Below, in pieces: positions 53,522 to 61,643 of a stretch of 64,000 nucleotides of DNA. The first letter of the stretch is position 1. Each line of letters begins with the position of its first letter. A model generated the notes under the pieces. The model was not told the origin of the DNA. It did no database searches and worked only from the letters and a program-made list of their open reading frames with translations. This DNA comes from Azonexus hydrophilus (GTDB lineage Bacteria; Pseudomonadota; Gammaproteobacteria; Burkholderiales; Rhodocyclaceae), in NCBI RefSeq assembly GCF_001956855.1, contig NZ_MTHD01000001.1, forward strand, positions 806,001 through 870,000, written 5' to 3'. Position numbers and translations under genes: made by a program.

Positions 53522-55262
53522 TGGCGCCCATCCAGTCCCTGATGATGTTGGCTACCGCCTTCGAGTCGGCCTGCGCGATATCGCGCGCCTTCTGCACCTT
53601 GGCAGCGTAATGATCAATCTTCACATGGTCCTCGCCTTCTTCGCCATCATCGCCGATTACTGCAACGTGTCCTGCAGCGCCGGCGACACCTGCCGCAGTG
53701 GCCAGCTCCTCATCCGTAGGCGGTGCCGGGAACATGGTCTTGAGCGAAGGCTGGATGACCTTGAAATACAGGAACGCGATGATGGCAGCGATCAGCAGGT
53801 ATTTCACCAGTTCCTTGGCGTAGGAAATTGTTTCCGGGTCCTTCCAGACCGGTAGGCTGCTATCGGTTTTTTCGGTTCCGGCAAATGGGGCGTTCGCTAC
53901 GGAAATCGAGTCACCTCGCTCCTGACTGAAGCCCATCGCCTCACGCACCAGATCGTTGATCTGCTTCATCTCAGCATCGGCCAGCGGCTTGTTGACCTCG
54001 TTGCCACTCTTGGCATCGATTTCCTTGCGGTGATTGACGACAACGGCAGCGGTCAGGCGGCGGATGGCACCCATGCCCTGCTTGGTGTGGCGAATCGTGC
54101 GGTCAACTTCGTAATTGATGGTCGAATTCTTGGCTGTGTTGATCGGTTGCCCTGCAGCATTCAACGGAGCAGTGATGCCAGCTGCGTCAATGCGTCCCTG
54201 GATGTCGCCGGGACGTGCTGGCTGGCCGGGTACGTTGCCGACGGCCGGATCGGTCAGGGGGGCCGTTGCCGGTACTGGGGGCTGATTGGTGAGCGCACCA
54301 GGTACTCCGCCGGCCGCTTGGTTGACGCTTGCTGTCTCGTTGTTTTGCTGGCTGCGAATGGTGCTCGCATCCGGGGTCGCATTCGGACGAAAAGTCTCAG
54401 CTGTCTGTTCGCTTTGCGAAAAATCGATGTCGGCAGCTATCTGGACCTTGAAATTGTCTGTGCCCAGTACAGGTTTCAGGATTTCTTCAATGCGCACGAC
54501 AATGCTGTTTTCAATCTCGCGAACGTACTTTATCTGGGTTGCGTCGAGTCCCGCTTCAGTCAGCTTGTTCTTGAGCGTGGACAGCAGGGCACCGTTCTGA
54601 TCGAGGATGCTTACGTTAGCCGACTGCAGTTGCGGGACGCTGGATGAAATCAGGTGGGTGATGCCGGCAACCTGGGCGCTGTCGAGGGCGCGTCCGGGAT
54701 AGAGATTGAGCATCACGGATGCGGTCGGCTTCTGCTCTTCGCGTACAAACACGGAAGGTTTCGGGATAGCCAAGTGAACCCTGGCCGATTGCACCGAGCC
54801 GATCGACATGATGGTGCGCGCCAGTTCTCCTTCCAGTCCGCGCTGGTAGTTGACCTGCTCGGCAAACTGGCTGATGCCGAATTTCTGGGTTTCCATCAAC
54901 TCGAAGCCGACCATGCCGCCGCGTGGCAAACCTTCAGAGGCGAGTTTCAGACGGATTTCGTGAACCCGTTCGCTCGGCACCATGATCGCTCCGCTGTCGG
55001 ACATGCGATGGGGGATGTTCTGCTGTTCGAGGCTGGCAATGATATTGCCGCCATCCCGTTCGTTCAGGTTGGAGAAAAGGACCTTGAAGTCAGGTTGCTG
55101 ATTCCACAGAATGGAACCAACGATGACCGCGATGATGGCAGCTATGGCAACGGCCAGTCCGATCTTTTGCTGCACGTTCAGACGATTGAAAGCCTCGCGC
55201 AGGCGTTCCACCGGGTTTTCCGGTGGTGCGGTTCCTGCTGTGGTTTCGGTTGTTGCTGCCAT
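53511..55262 (-). CDS. fliF: Flagellar MS-ring protein FliF
   Basis: 583-aa MS-ring protein. Two transmembrane segments (about residues 30-50 and 450-470) flank the periplasmic ring-building domains (YQRGLEGELARTIMSIGSVQ, SARVHLAIPKPSVFVREEQ). The C-terminal tail that binds FliG is present. ATG 55262 preferred over the TTG at 55265. It is the first gene of the fliF-fliR operon; a weak TTGATT-N17-TAAACG pair lies upstream on this strand, but no convincing promoter was found. Confidence 0.97.
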   Translation of the reverse strand: MAATTETTAGTAPPENPVERLREAFNRLNVQQKIGLAVAIAAIIAVIVGSILWNQQPDFKVLFSNLNERDGGNIIASLEQQNIPHRMSDSGAIMVPSERVHEIRLKLASEGLPRGGMVGFELMETQKFGISQFAEQVNYQRGLEGELARTIMSIGSVQSARVHLAIPKPSVFVREEQKPTASVMLNLYPGRALDSAQVAGITHLISSSVPQLQSANVSILDQNGALLSTLKNKLTEAGLDATQIKYVREIENSIVVRIEEILKPVLGTDNFKVQIAADIDFSQSEQTAETFRPNATPDASTIRSQQNNETASVNQAAGGVPGALTNQPPVPATAPLTDPAVGNVPGQPARPGDIQGRIDAAGITAPLNAAGQPINTAKNSTINYEVDRTIRHTKQGMGAIRRLTAAVVVNHRKEIDAKSGNEVNKPLADAEMKQINDLVREAMGFSQERGDSISVANAPFAGTEKTDSSLPVWKDPETISYAKELVKYLLIAAIIAFLYFKVIQPSLKTMFPAPPTDEELATAAGVAGAAGHVAVIGDDGEEGEDHVKIDHYAAKVQKARDIAQADSKAVANIIRDWMGANAG

Positions 55263-55351
55263 CAAATGCCAAGTCGTTTAGGGTGAAACAGAAGAAGAAT
55301 CAAACAGGAAGCCAAATTTTCCTAGAAATATTCTACTATTACCGGCGCCGA

Positions 55352-56542
55352 ATGCACCCTAACTTTTTAATGACAAATCCTGAGCCTATCGCTGTTGACA
55401 TCGCTGCTACCGACAAGACTGCCGAGTTGCAACGCGCATTTGCGATGTTCAATCAGGTTTCGGCTGAGTTGACCCAGGCCTACGAAGCGTTGCAGGGGCG
55501 CGTTGCCTCGCTGACCGAAGAGCTGGCTGTGGCGAATGGCGAGTTGCGGCGACAGTACCGCGAGAAGGAGGCGCTTTCCGAGCGTTTGTCTTCGCTGCTT
55601 GATGCCTTGCCGGCTGGTGTGGTGCTGCTTGACTCGTCGGCCCGTGTGACGGCGGTCAATCCGGTGGCCATCGCGATGTTCGGTGAACGTGTCATCGGGG
55701 AGCATTGGGGGGACGTGGTCAGCAGGACGCTTGAACCTGCAATGACCGTTGGTGAATGGCGACAGGGAGAAGCGTGGTTGTCGATGGCCGAAAGTGTCCT
55801 GCCCTCCGGTGATGGCAAGATATTGCTTATCCACGACATTTCCTCGGCGCAGCGCATGAAGGAAGAGTTGGAGCGCAGCCACCGGCTGGCAGCCATGGGC
55901 GAGATGGCGGCTTCCCTGGCCCACCAGTTGCGTACGCCGCTGGCCGCCGCTTTGCTCTATGCAGTTAATCTCGGTCAGGCGGGGATGAGTGACGAGTCGC
56001 GGGCGAAGTTTTCCGACAAGGCAACTGCCCAGTTACGCCGCCTTGAACGCCTCATCCAGGATGTGTTGCTGTTTGCCCGGGGTGAAAGCATGGGGCGCGA
56101 CATCATTCCAGCTGGCGAGTTGTTCGGTGAGGTTGTCCAGACCATGGAACCGCTGATGCGCGAACACGGGATCGAATTTGTTGCGGTCGACGGCTGTGCA
56201 GAGGCAATAATCGTCGGCAGTCGCAAGGCGCTGTTCGGTGCGCTGGTGAATCTTCTGGAAAACGCGCTGCAGGCAACGCCGGCGGGCGGCAAAATTTGCC
56301 TCTCCGGCAATTTTTCCGGCGAATTCCTTAGTCTGTCGGTGCGCGATAGTGGTCCCGGGATTGCGCCGGAGAAGCGGGATCGAATCTTCGAGCCCTTCTA
56401 CACGACCAAGGGTCAGGGGACTGGTCTTGGTCTGGCGATCGCGCTCGGGGTGGCGCGTGCGCATGGCGGAACAATTGAAATTTCGACGGCAACGATTGCG
56501 GGTGCCGAGTTTGTCATGACGCTGCCGGTTGGCGAGGCGTAA
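55352..56542 (+). CDS. fleS: Flagellar sensor histidine kinase FleS
   Basis: About 396 aa, soluble. A coiled coil (about residues 30-90) and a PAS-like domain (LLDALPAGVVLLDSSARVTA) precede the H-box (MGEMAASLAHQLRTPLAAAL) and an HATPase domain with N box (LLENALQATPAGG), GPGIAPEKRD and GTGLGLAIA. This matches FleS, which phosphorylates FleR. The start is uncertain: ATG 55352 or 55370, neither with a strong ribosome-binding site. fleR follows 16 bp downstream. Divergent from fliF. Confidence 0.9.
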   Translation: MHPNFLMTNPEPIAVDIAATDKTAELQRAFAMFNQVSAELTQAYEALQGRVASLTEELAVANGELRRQYREKEALSERLSSLLDALPAGVVLLDSSARVTAVNPVAIAMFGERVIGEHWGDVVSRTLEPAMTVGEWRQGEAWLSMAESVLPSGDGKILLIHDISSAQRMKEELERSHRLAAMGEMAASLAHQLRTPLAAALLYAVNLGQAGMSDESRAKFSDKATAQLRRLERLIQDVLLFARGESMGRDIIPAGELFGEVVQTMEPLMREHGIEFVAVDGCAEAIIVGSRKALFGALVNLLENALQATPAGGKICLSGNFSGEFLSLSVRDSGPGIAPEKRDRIFEPFYTTKGQGTGLGLAIALGVARAHGGTIEISTATIAGAEFVMTLPVGEA

Positions 56543-56558
56543 AGCGAAAGTTGAAACA

Positions 56559-57905
56559 ATGAGCGAACACAGTTTGCCAGTTCTGGTGGTCGAGGATGAT
56601 CCCAGTCTGCGCGAGGCAATCGGGGATACCCTGGAACTGGCCGGTCGCGCCTACGTGTCGGTGGACGGGGGAGAAGCGGCGTTGCAGGCGCTGGAGCGCC
56701 AGGCGTTTTCCATCGTTGTCAGCGACGTGCGCATGATGCCGATGGACGGGATTGCCCTGCTCAAGGAAATCCGTGCCCGCCTGCCGCATCTGCCGGTGGT
56801 GCTGATGACAGCCTACGCCGAGGTGGAGAAAGCTGTGGATGCGATGCGCTCAGGGGCCTGCGATTTCCTGCTCAAGCCTTTCGAACCAAAGGCCTTGCTC
56901 GGTCACATCAACAAATATGAACTGGCGGCCAGCCGTGATGATGGTGGCGTGGTGGCCGAGGATGCCGCCAGCCGGGATCTGTTCGCCATGGCGCAGCGGG
57001 TTGCGCAGACGGATGCAACCGTGTTGCTGACTGGAGAATCTGGGGTTGGGAAGGAAGTGGTCGCTCGCTTCATTCATCGAAATTCGTTGCGCCGTGCCGG
57101 TCCGTTCGTCGCCATAAATTGTGCAGCGATTCCGGACAGTCTGCTTGAGGCAACCCTGTTCGGTTACGAAAAGGGCGCATTTACCGGCGCCCAGCAGGCG
57201 CAGGCCGGCAAGTTCGAGCAGGCGCAGGAAGGTACCTTGCTGCTTGATGAAGTGACGGAAATGCCGATGGGGCTTCAGGCCAAGCTGCTGCGCGTTTTGC
57301 AGGAGCGGGAAGTGGAGCGGGTTGGTGGCAAGAAGCCGGTTGCCCTGAACATCCGCATAGTCGCCACCTCCAATCGCGACATGGCTGAAGCGGTTGCCAG
57401 CGGGGGGTTTCGTGAGGATCTGTACTACCGGCTGAACGTTTTCCCGGTGGCGATACCCGCGCTGCGCCAGCGACCGCTCGATATCGTGCCGATCGCCCGG
57501 CATTTCCTTGCCGAGCATGGCGGGCGTTTCGGGCGAACTGGCATACGCCTGTCACCAGCGGCAGAGCGGGCACTTGCTTCGCACGCATGGCCCGGCAATG
57601 TGCGCGAGCTGGAGAATGTCATGCAGCGAGCCTTGATCATGGCGCCGGGTAGCAGTATCGAGCCTGAGCATCTGCACCTGGGCGGGCAGGCGGCTGTCAG
57701 ACCGGTGGCGCCGCCGGCTTTCACGGTTAACGATAAAAAAGGAGATAATATGAACATGAAAGATCTGGAGCGCGAGCACATCCTGCAGACGCTTTCAGAG
57801 GTCGGTGGCTCGCGGAAGTTGGCGATCGAACGACTGGGTATTTCGGAGCGGACCTTGCGCTACAAGTTGCAGCAATACCGCGAGGAAGGGCACTATCAGG
57901 ATTGA
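56559..57905 (+). CDS. fleR: Sigma-54-dependent flagellar response regulator FleR
   Basis: 448-aa NtrC-type activator. An N-terminal receiver (VLVVEDDPSLREA, phosphoacceptor in VVSDVRMMPMDG) is followed by an AAA+ domain (GESGVGKEVVARFIH, GAFTGA in EKGAFTGAQQAQAG, LLLDEVTEMP) and a C-terminal Fis-type HTH (LAIERLGISERTLRYKL). The GAFTGA motif is the sigma-54 contact. It should activate the sigma-54-type promoters seen before flgB and fliE. ATG 56559 chosen; the frame opens at 56529 inside fleS. Confidence 0.96.
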   Translation: MSEHSLPVLVVEDDPSLREAIGDTLELAGRAYVSVDGGEAALQALERQAFSIVVSDVRMMPMDGIALLKEIRARLPHLPVVLMTAYAEVEKAVDAMRSGACDFLLKPFEPKALLGHINKYELAASRDDGGVVAEDAASRDLFAMAQRVAQTDATVLLTGESGVGKEVVARFIHRNSLRRAGPFVAINCAAIPDSLLEATLFGYEKGAFTGAQQAQAGKFEQAQEGTLLLDEVTEMPMGLQAKLLRVLQEREVERVGGKKPVALNIRIVATSNRDMAEAVASGGFREDLYYRLNVFPVAIPALRQRPLDIVPIARHFLAEHGGRFGRTGIRLSPAAERALASHAWPGNVRELENVMQRALIMAPGSSIEPEHLHLGGQAAVRPVAPPAFTVNDKKGDNMNMKDLEREHILQTLSEVGGSRKLAIERLGISERTLRYKLQQYREEGHYQD

Positions 57906-57921
57906 TTCTGGCCCGATTGTT
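57906..57921 (+). promoter_or_regulatory. Sigma-54 promoter for fliE
   Basis: TGGCCCGATTGTTGCT matches TGGCACG-N4-TTGCT at nearly every conserved base, with GG (57907-57908) and GC (57919-57920) exactly 10 bp apart. It starts at the fleR stop and lies 31 bp before the fliE ATG. FleR, encoded directly upstream, is the likely activator. Confidence 0.8.
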
Positions 57922-57952
57922 GCTCTGATAGGCTTGGTTGAAGGAGTGGAAA

Positions 57953-58276
57953 ATGGACACCAACGGTATTGAACAAATGTTGAGCGTACTGCGGTCGACC
58001 GCAGCACAGGCATCCGGCAAATCGGCAGAGCCTTCTGCGGGTTCGGCTGGCGTTACCGACTTTTCGGAAGTCCTGAAGAATTCCATCGACAAGGTCAATG
58101 AGACCCAGCAATCGGCCAATCAGATGGCGGAAAAACTTGCCGCCGGCGATACCAGCCAGAACCTCCATGAAGTAATGATCGCCCTGCAGACGGCCAGCGT
58201 TTCCTTCCAGGAAATGGTTCAGGTACGCAACAAGCTGGTTACCGCCTATCAGGACATGATGAACATGCAGGTCTGA
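57953..58276 (+). CDS. fliE: Flagellar MS-ring/rod junction protein FliE
   Basis: 107-aa protein joining the MS-ring to the rod. The C-terminal region (LHEVMIALQTASVSFQEMVQ, VRNKLVTAYQDMMNMQV) is characteristic of FliE. The ATG at 57953 follows GAAGGAGTGGAAA. It is separated from the fliF operon, standing alone after fleSR with its own promoter, and ends 20 bp from a convergent small membrane gene. Confidence 0.96.
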   Translation: MDTNGIEQMLSVLRSTAAQASGKSAEPSAGSAGVTDFSEVLKNSIDKVNETQQSANQMAEKLAAGDTSQNLHEVMIALQTASVSFQEMVQVRNKLVTAYQDMMNMQV

Positions 58277-58296
58277 CGGCCGAGGGATGGTTGCCC

Positions 58297-58593
58297 TCAG
58301 TCCAGATATTTCAGTGCGGCTTCCCGCTGTGCTTGGCGTAGCGCCTCTTGCTTGAGGCGGCGCTCCTCTTCCCTTCGCGCGATTTCTGCTTGCTGTGCCC
58401 GTCGTTGCTGTGCCCGTTTGGCCGAGACCACCCGGCCACGGTGAATGGTGCGGCTGGCCATTATCGCCAGTCCGAGAATCAATGTGCTGACCAGACCTTT
58501 TTCGAGCGGGTTGGTGGCAATGACGATGATCATCACAACGCCGAGGATAAGTTCAATCCAGAAATGCTGGTATTGAATGCTGCTAGCTTGCAT
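58297..58593 (-). CDS. Small membrane protein with basic coiled-coil tail
   Basis: 98-aa protein of unknown family. Two adjacent hydrophobic helices (about residues 11-30, IELILGVVMIIVIATNP, and 32-48) are followed by a long Arg/Gln/Ala-rich helix (RRAQQAEIARREEERRLKQE). The layout, a membrane anchor with a cytoplasmic basic rod, could suit a polar or stator-associated scaffold, but no function can be assigned. It lies 100 bp downstream of ycgR on the same strand. Confidence 0.7.
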   Translation of the reverse strand: MQASSIQYQHFWIELILGVVMIIVIATNPLEKGLVSTLILGLAIMASRTIHRGRVVSAKRAQQRRAQQAEIARREEERRLKQEALRQAQREAALKYLD

Positions 58594-58693
58594 GGTGGTG
58601 AAAAGGCTTCCGTCGAATGGCGCGGATTTTAAAGTCAGATCTCGCTCTTGCCAAGCGAGAAGGCACTTTCTCTGGCGATGCCGTTGCTTGCGC

Positions 58694-59485
58694 TCAGCTC
58701 AGGCCGTTTTCCTTGGCCTTGCGTTCACGCTCGAGTCGGGTGATGTACCGTTCGATCAGTGTCAGCCGTGTCCCGGGAAGATTGACAAATTCGCAACCCA
58801 GCCTGAGTTGCTGCTCCCCGCTGACCGTTTCGACCCGGGAGATTTCGCGGACCCGCAGATTGACCGACAAAATGCTCTCTCCGGGAATCTCCAGGCGGCA
58901 GTCGGCAAACAGTTCTCCGAGCGAAAATTTTTCGGCATGACCGATCGGTCCGGTCAGGCAAAGCCCGCCTCCGCTGATGTCGTAGAGCGGAAACTCGAAG
59001 GCTTCGGCCCGGCCATCAGCATGCTGGCGGGCCAGTTTGCAGCGCAATGGCGGAAGGCGCGGGGTCTCGATGCGGAAAAACTCCCGTCGTTGCAGGCGCA
59101 ACATGCGCTCCGGCAAGCTGCCGGCAAGTACCGGACGGCCATCCAGCGGGAGTGATTGCAAGACTCCCAGTCGCAACTGGATCTTTACCCGGTCGACCAT
59201 CGTGGAGAGTGTTGTTTGCTGCGCACTCAGTGCCTGCTGGAATTGCTCCGGTCGCCCCGGCACGTCGAGGAAAATCTGCTGGTGCGCTTCGTCGATTGCA
59301 AGCACTGTACTCAGGAAAAAATCCCGTCCGGCGTCAAGGTAGAGTGTCACAAAATTGCGCTGTTCCTGGAGTGTGCGCAGATGCCGCAGTATTTCCAGTG
59401 GATTGCTCAAGATGTACTGGCCGTAATTTTCCGGCTGATCAATTTCGAAGACCGGAACGGATGTTTCTTCAGAAGCGGTTGTCAT
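58694..59485 (-). CDS. ycgR: Flagellar brake protein YcgR (PilZ domain, c-di-GMP receptor)
   Basis: 263-aa protein with an N-terminal YcgR domain (about residues 20-120) and a PilZ domain carrying both c-di-GMP motifs: RREFFR (RxxxR) and YDISGGGL (D/NxSxxG). When bound to c-di-GMP, YcgR slows the motor by contacting FliG/MotA in E. coli. The presence of the motif pair supports ligand binding. Located at the 3' end of the fliC-fliD-fliS gene run. Confidence 0.93.
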   Translation of the reverse strand: MTTASEETSVPVFEIDQPENYGQYILSNPLEILRHLRTLQEQRNFVTLYLDAGRDFFLSTVLAIDEAHQQIFLDVPGRPEQFQQALSAQQTTLSTMVDRVKIQLRLGVLQSLPLDGRPVLAGSLPERMLRLQRREFFRIETPRLPPLRCKLARQHADGRAEAFEFPLYDISGGGLCLTGPIGHAEKFSLGELFADCRLEIPGESILSVNLRVREISRVETVSGEQQLRLGCEFVNLPGTRLTLIERYITRLERERKAKENGLS

Positions 59486-59513
59486 GTGCCGTAGCTATCG
59501 CGAGCATGTTGAT

Positions 59514-59810
59514 TCATAAGGGAGGTGGTTCCGGGGTTTCGCCCTGTTCGATCCGGTACAGCCAGGCCAAGAGTTCTGCCACTGCCATGTATAACTGTGG
59601 GGGGATGTGTTCGTCAATGTCCACCTGGGTCAGCAGCGCGACAAGCTCGGGTGATTCGTGAACGTAAACCCCGTGCTCCTTCGCCTTGGCGATGATTTGC
59701 TCAGCAACGAGTCCCTTGCCCTTGGCGACGACGCGTGGTGCAGCATCCGTCTGGCGGTAAGCAAGTGCAATAGCTTCGCGAGCCGGATCAGCTTTCGGTG
59801 CCGGGGTCAT
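59514..59810 (-). CDS. FlhB C-terminal-domain homologue (FhlB/EscU C-terminal type)
   Basis: 98-aa protein related to the cytoplasmic C-domain of FlhB: REAIALAYRQTDAAPRVVAK, then AEQIIAKAKEHGVYVHESPE and YMAVAELLAWLY. It lacks the membrane domain. The cleavage motif NPTH is absent; the conserved segment begins after it. Paralogues of this kind may replace or modulate the cleaved FlhB fragment. ATG 59810 preferred over TTG 59816. It overlaps the upstream FliK-like gene by 23 bp, suggesting a functional pair. Confidence 0.88.
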   Translation of the reverse strand: MTPAPKADPAREAIALAYRQTDAAPRVVAKGKGLVAEQIIAKAKEHGVYVHESPELVALLTQVDIDEHIPPQLYMAVAELLAWLYRIEQGETPEPPPL

Positions 59811-60888
59811 GATCAATCAGGATTTGTCGAACATTCAGTCCCGCTGCTGCCAATTGATTCTGCAGCGCCGTCACACCCTCACGCAGACGACCTTCTCCTT
59901 CGCTTGTGTTGGAGAGAATGCGGATTCCCAGTTCGCCGCCTGGCTGCAAGTGCAAACGGGCATCAATGCCGCCAAGTTGCGGGAGTGTCAGTTTCAGGCG
60001 TGTGTGCCAGCGGGCTGTAGCCTCTTCACCGACGAGATTGCGATCTTCAGGATTTTCGCCGATTTCCCACCACATTTTCTGTCCCGGCCAGATCTGGCCT
60101 TGCCAGGCAAAGTTCTGGCTGGCCAGTCCGTCAAGTTGCTGCTGGACAATGGGGGCAATGTCACGCGGAATGCCACCCTGCGGCTGGAATTGTTGCGGTG
60201 AGGCAGCCTCGCGGCTGACGACCTGCTGGTTGACGCCGCTCTTGTCGGTTTGTCCTGGACTTCCCAGGCCAGATGCTTCGGCTACCAAGCGCCCCTGGGG
60301 CTCCTGGCGCAATTGTTCGGTGGGTAGTTGTCCGGCGACCCAGCGTGCCTGATGCGCTTCGTAAAACATGCCGCTCTGTGTCAATGCCTGTTTGAGCATT
60401 GGCGCCAGCTGGGCCCCATCTCGAGGCATTGTCGCTACCAGAGCCTGATTGCCGTTCAGCGGCGCTGCCGGTGCGCGCTTGCCCTCTCCGTCAATGCCTT
60501 GCATCAGGTCGCCGATCAGCTTTCCGGCCGAACTCAGGGAGGTTGGTACTGACGGATCGCCGGACTTTGCCGGCGTATCTGCGCGGTTGGCGACAAACGC
60601 CAAGGTCAGCTTGCCGTCGGACTCGGCAACTTCCAGTTCCAGGCTGTCACCCGGTTTGGCAGAAAAAGGCAGTGCAAGGGTGACATCCCGCTGGCCAACC
60701 GTTGCGCGATAACTGCCATTCGGCAGCATGGCCTGAATTTCTGCAAAAATTCGCTGGCCAGGAACAAGATTGCTGAGTATGTCAGCAATGCGTTGTGCTG
60801 GTGCTACTGGTTGGGTCTGCTGAGCCTGGGCGCTGGATGAATCGACAAGGGTTGTGCGCAGCGTACTGGCAACATCCGGCGGAATCAT
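59788..60888 (-). CDS. FliK-like protein (hook-length control C-terminal-like domain)
   Basis: 366-aa protein. The N-terminal half contains a beta-rich segment (LPNGSYRATVGQRDVTLALP) and the C-terminal half has FliK-like sequence (KLTLPQLGGIDARLHLQPGG, then EGRLREGVTALQNQLAAAGL). It overlaps the FlhB C-domain homologue downstream and the FliT-like gene upstream (ATGA). A bona fide FliK is already encoded in the fli operon, so this is a second ruler-like or switch-like protein. Function not established. Confidence 0.75.
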   Translation of the reverse strand: MIPPDVASTLRTTLVDSSSAQAQQTQPVAPAQRIADILSNLVPGQRIFAEIQAMLPNGSYRATVGQRDVTLALPFSAKPGDSLELEVAESDGKLTLAFVANRADTPAKSGDPSVPTSLSSAGKLIGDLMQGIDGEGKRAPAAPLNGNQALVATMPRDGAQLAPMLKQALTQSGMFYEAHQARWVAGQLPTEQLRQEPQGRLVAEASGLGSPGQTDKSGVNQQVVSREAASPQQFQPQGGIPRDIAPIVQQQLDGLASQNFAWQGQIWPGQKMWWEIGENPEDRNLVGEEATARWHTRLKLTLPQLGGIDARLHLQPGGELGIRILSNTSEGEGRLREGVTALQNQLAAAGLNVRQILIDHDPGTES

Positions 60889-61223
60889 GTCAAGCGGTGG
60901 TCGTCTGGCGAAGGAGCTGGCTTCTTCGCAAAGGCGTCGATCAACGGCTTGATTTGCTCAAGCCGGGCCAAGCAGGATTTGGCGTTGAGTTCCAGTTGGC
61001 GCTGTATCTCACCCAGTTGTTTGATGCGCAATGGGGTATTCATGGAGCCTTTATCGATGGTTTTCAGCCATTCCAGTCTTTCGACAAGCTCGAACCCGAT
61101 ATCGGGTATCGTCTCCCAGTTTCCCTTCTTGACGACATCCGTAAGTTGCGACAACAAGCGCTCAACTTGAAGCAGTCTGTCAAGCACGTCCGGTTCTTGC
61201 GGGGGGGGGCGATCTCCGCTCAT
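60885..61223 (-). CDS. fliT: FliT-like flagellar chaperone
   Basis: 112-aa helical protein. It follows fliS with a 4-bp ATGA overlap in the flaG-fliD-fliS order, the usual place for FliT, the FliD chaperone. Helices with WETIPDIGFELVERLEWLKT and IQRQLELNAKSCLARLEQIK fit such a role. A run of nine Cs encodes Arg-Pro-Pro-Pro near the N-terminus (plus-strand G run 61201-61209), and the frame is intact. Assignment is mainly by context. Confidence 0.65.
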   Translation of the reverse strand: MSGDRPPPQEPDVLDRLLQVERLLSQLTDVVKKGNWETIPDIGFELVERLEWLKTIDKGSMNTPLRIKQLGEIQRQLELNAKSCLARLEQIKPLIDAFAKKPAPSPDDHRLT

Positions 61224-61618
61224 TTGGAATTATTAGGCGCTTGGCGGATTTGTTTCCAAGCTTCGGATATTTCGCCAAGCAATTTTTGCACTTCCGCAAC
61301 CGCTTCCGAGTCGAGGTGAATGTTGGCATGAATGAGCCGCGAGGCCATGTATCCGTAAAGCGCCCGCAGGTTTTGCGCCAACTCCCCGCCTTGCTCCACA
61401 TCCAGGCTGGATGAGAGGCCGTCGAGAATAATCTCGATGGCTTTGTTCAGTGAATGGGATTTGCCTTCGTAATCTTTCTCGAGGATTTGGGCTTGTGCTT
61501 TGACTAAGGCACTCTCCGCGCCGTCAAACAGAAGAGTGATCAGGCGATGAGGGTCTGCTCCTCTAACATCTGATTCGATTCCGATTTGCTGATAGCTGGC
61601 GATAGGATTTGAAAACAT
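61220..61618 (-). CDS. fliS: Flagellin export chaperone FliS
   Basis: 132-aa chaperone that keeps flagellin unpolymerised in the cytoplasm. The N-terminal YQQ motif (IASYQQIGIESDVRGADPHR) and LITLLFDGAESAL are signature FliS segments; LDGLSSSLDVEQGGELAQNL follows. It lies between fliD and the FliT-like gene, 25 bp after fliD. Confidence 0.97.
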   Translation of the reverse strand: MFSNPIASYQQIGIESDVRGADPHRLITLLFDGAESALVKAQAQILEKDYEGKSHSLNKAIEIILDGLSSSLDVEQGGELAQNLRALYGYMASRLIHANIHLDSEAVAEVQKLLGEISEAWKQIRQAPNNSK

Positions 61619-61643
61619 AGATCGTTTCAGAGGAATGAAATTA

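Noticed and set aside
55343-55359. GG-N10-GC on the minus strand upstream of fliF as a sigma-54 promoter
   Set aside because: Spacing fits, but flanking bases (GGGTGCA, GCGCC) match poorly, and it overlaps the proposed fleS start. A sigma-54 site for fliF would be expected biologically, but the sequence does not clearly show one.
58282-58298. Terminator between fliE and the convergent small gene (GAGGG-N7-CCCTC)
   Set aside because: The stem is only 5 bp with a 7-nt loop and no T-tract on either side.
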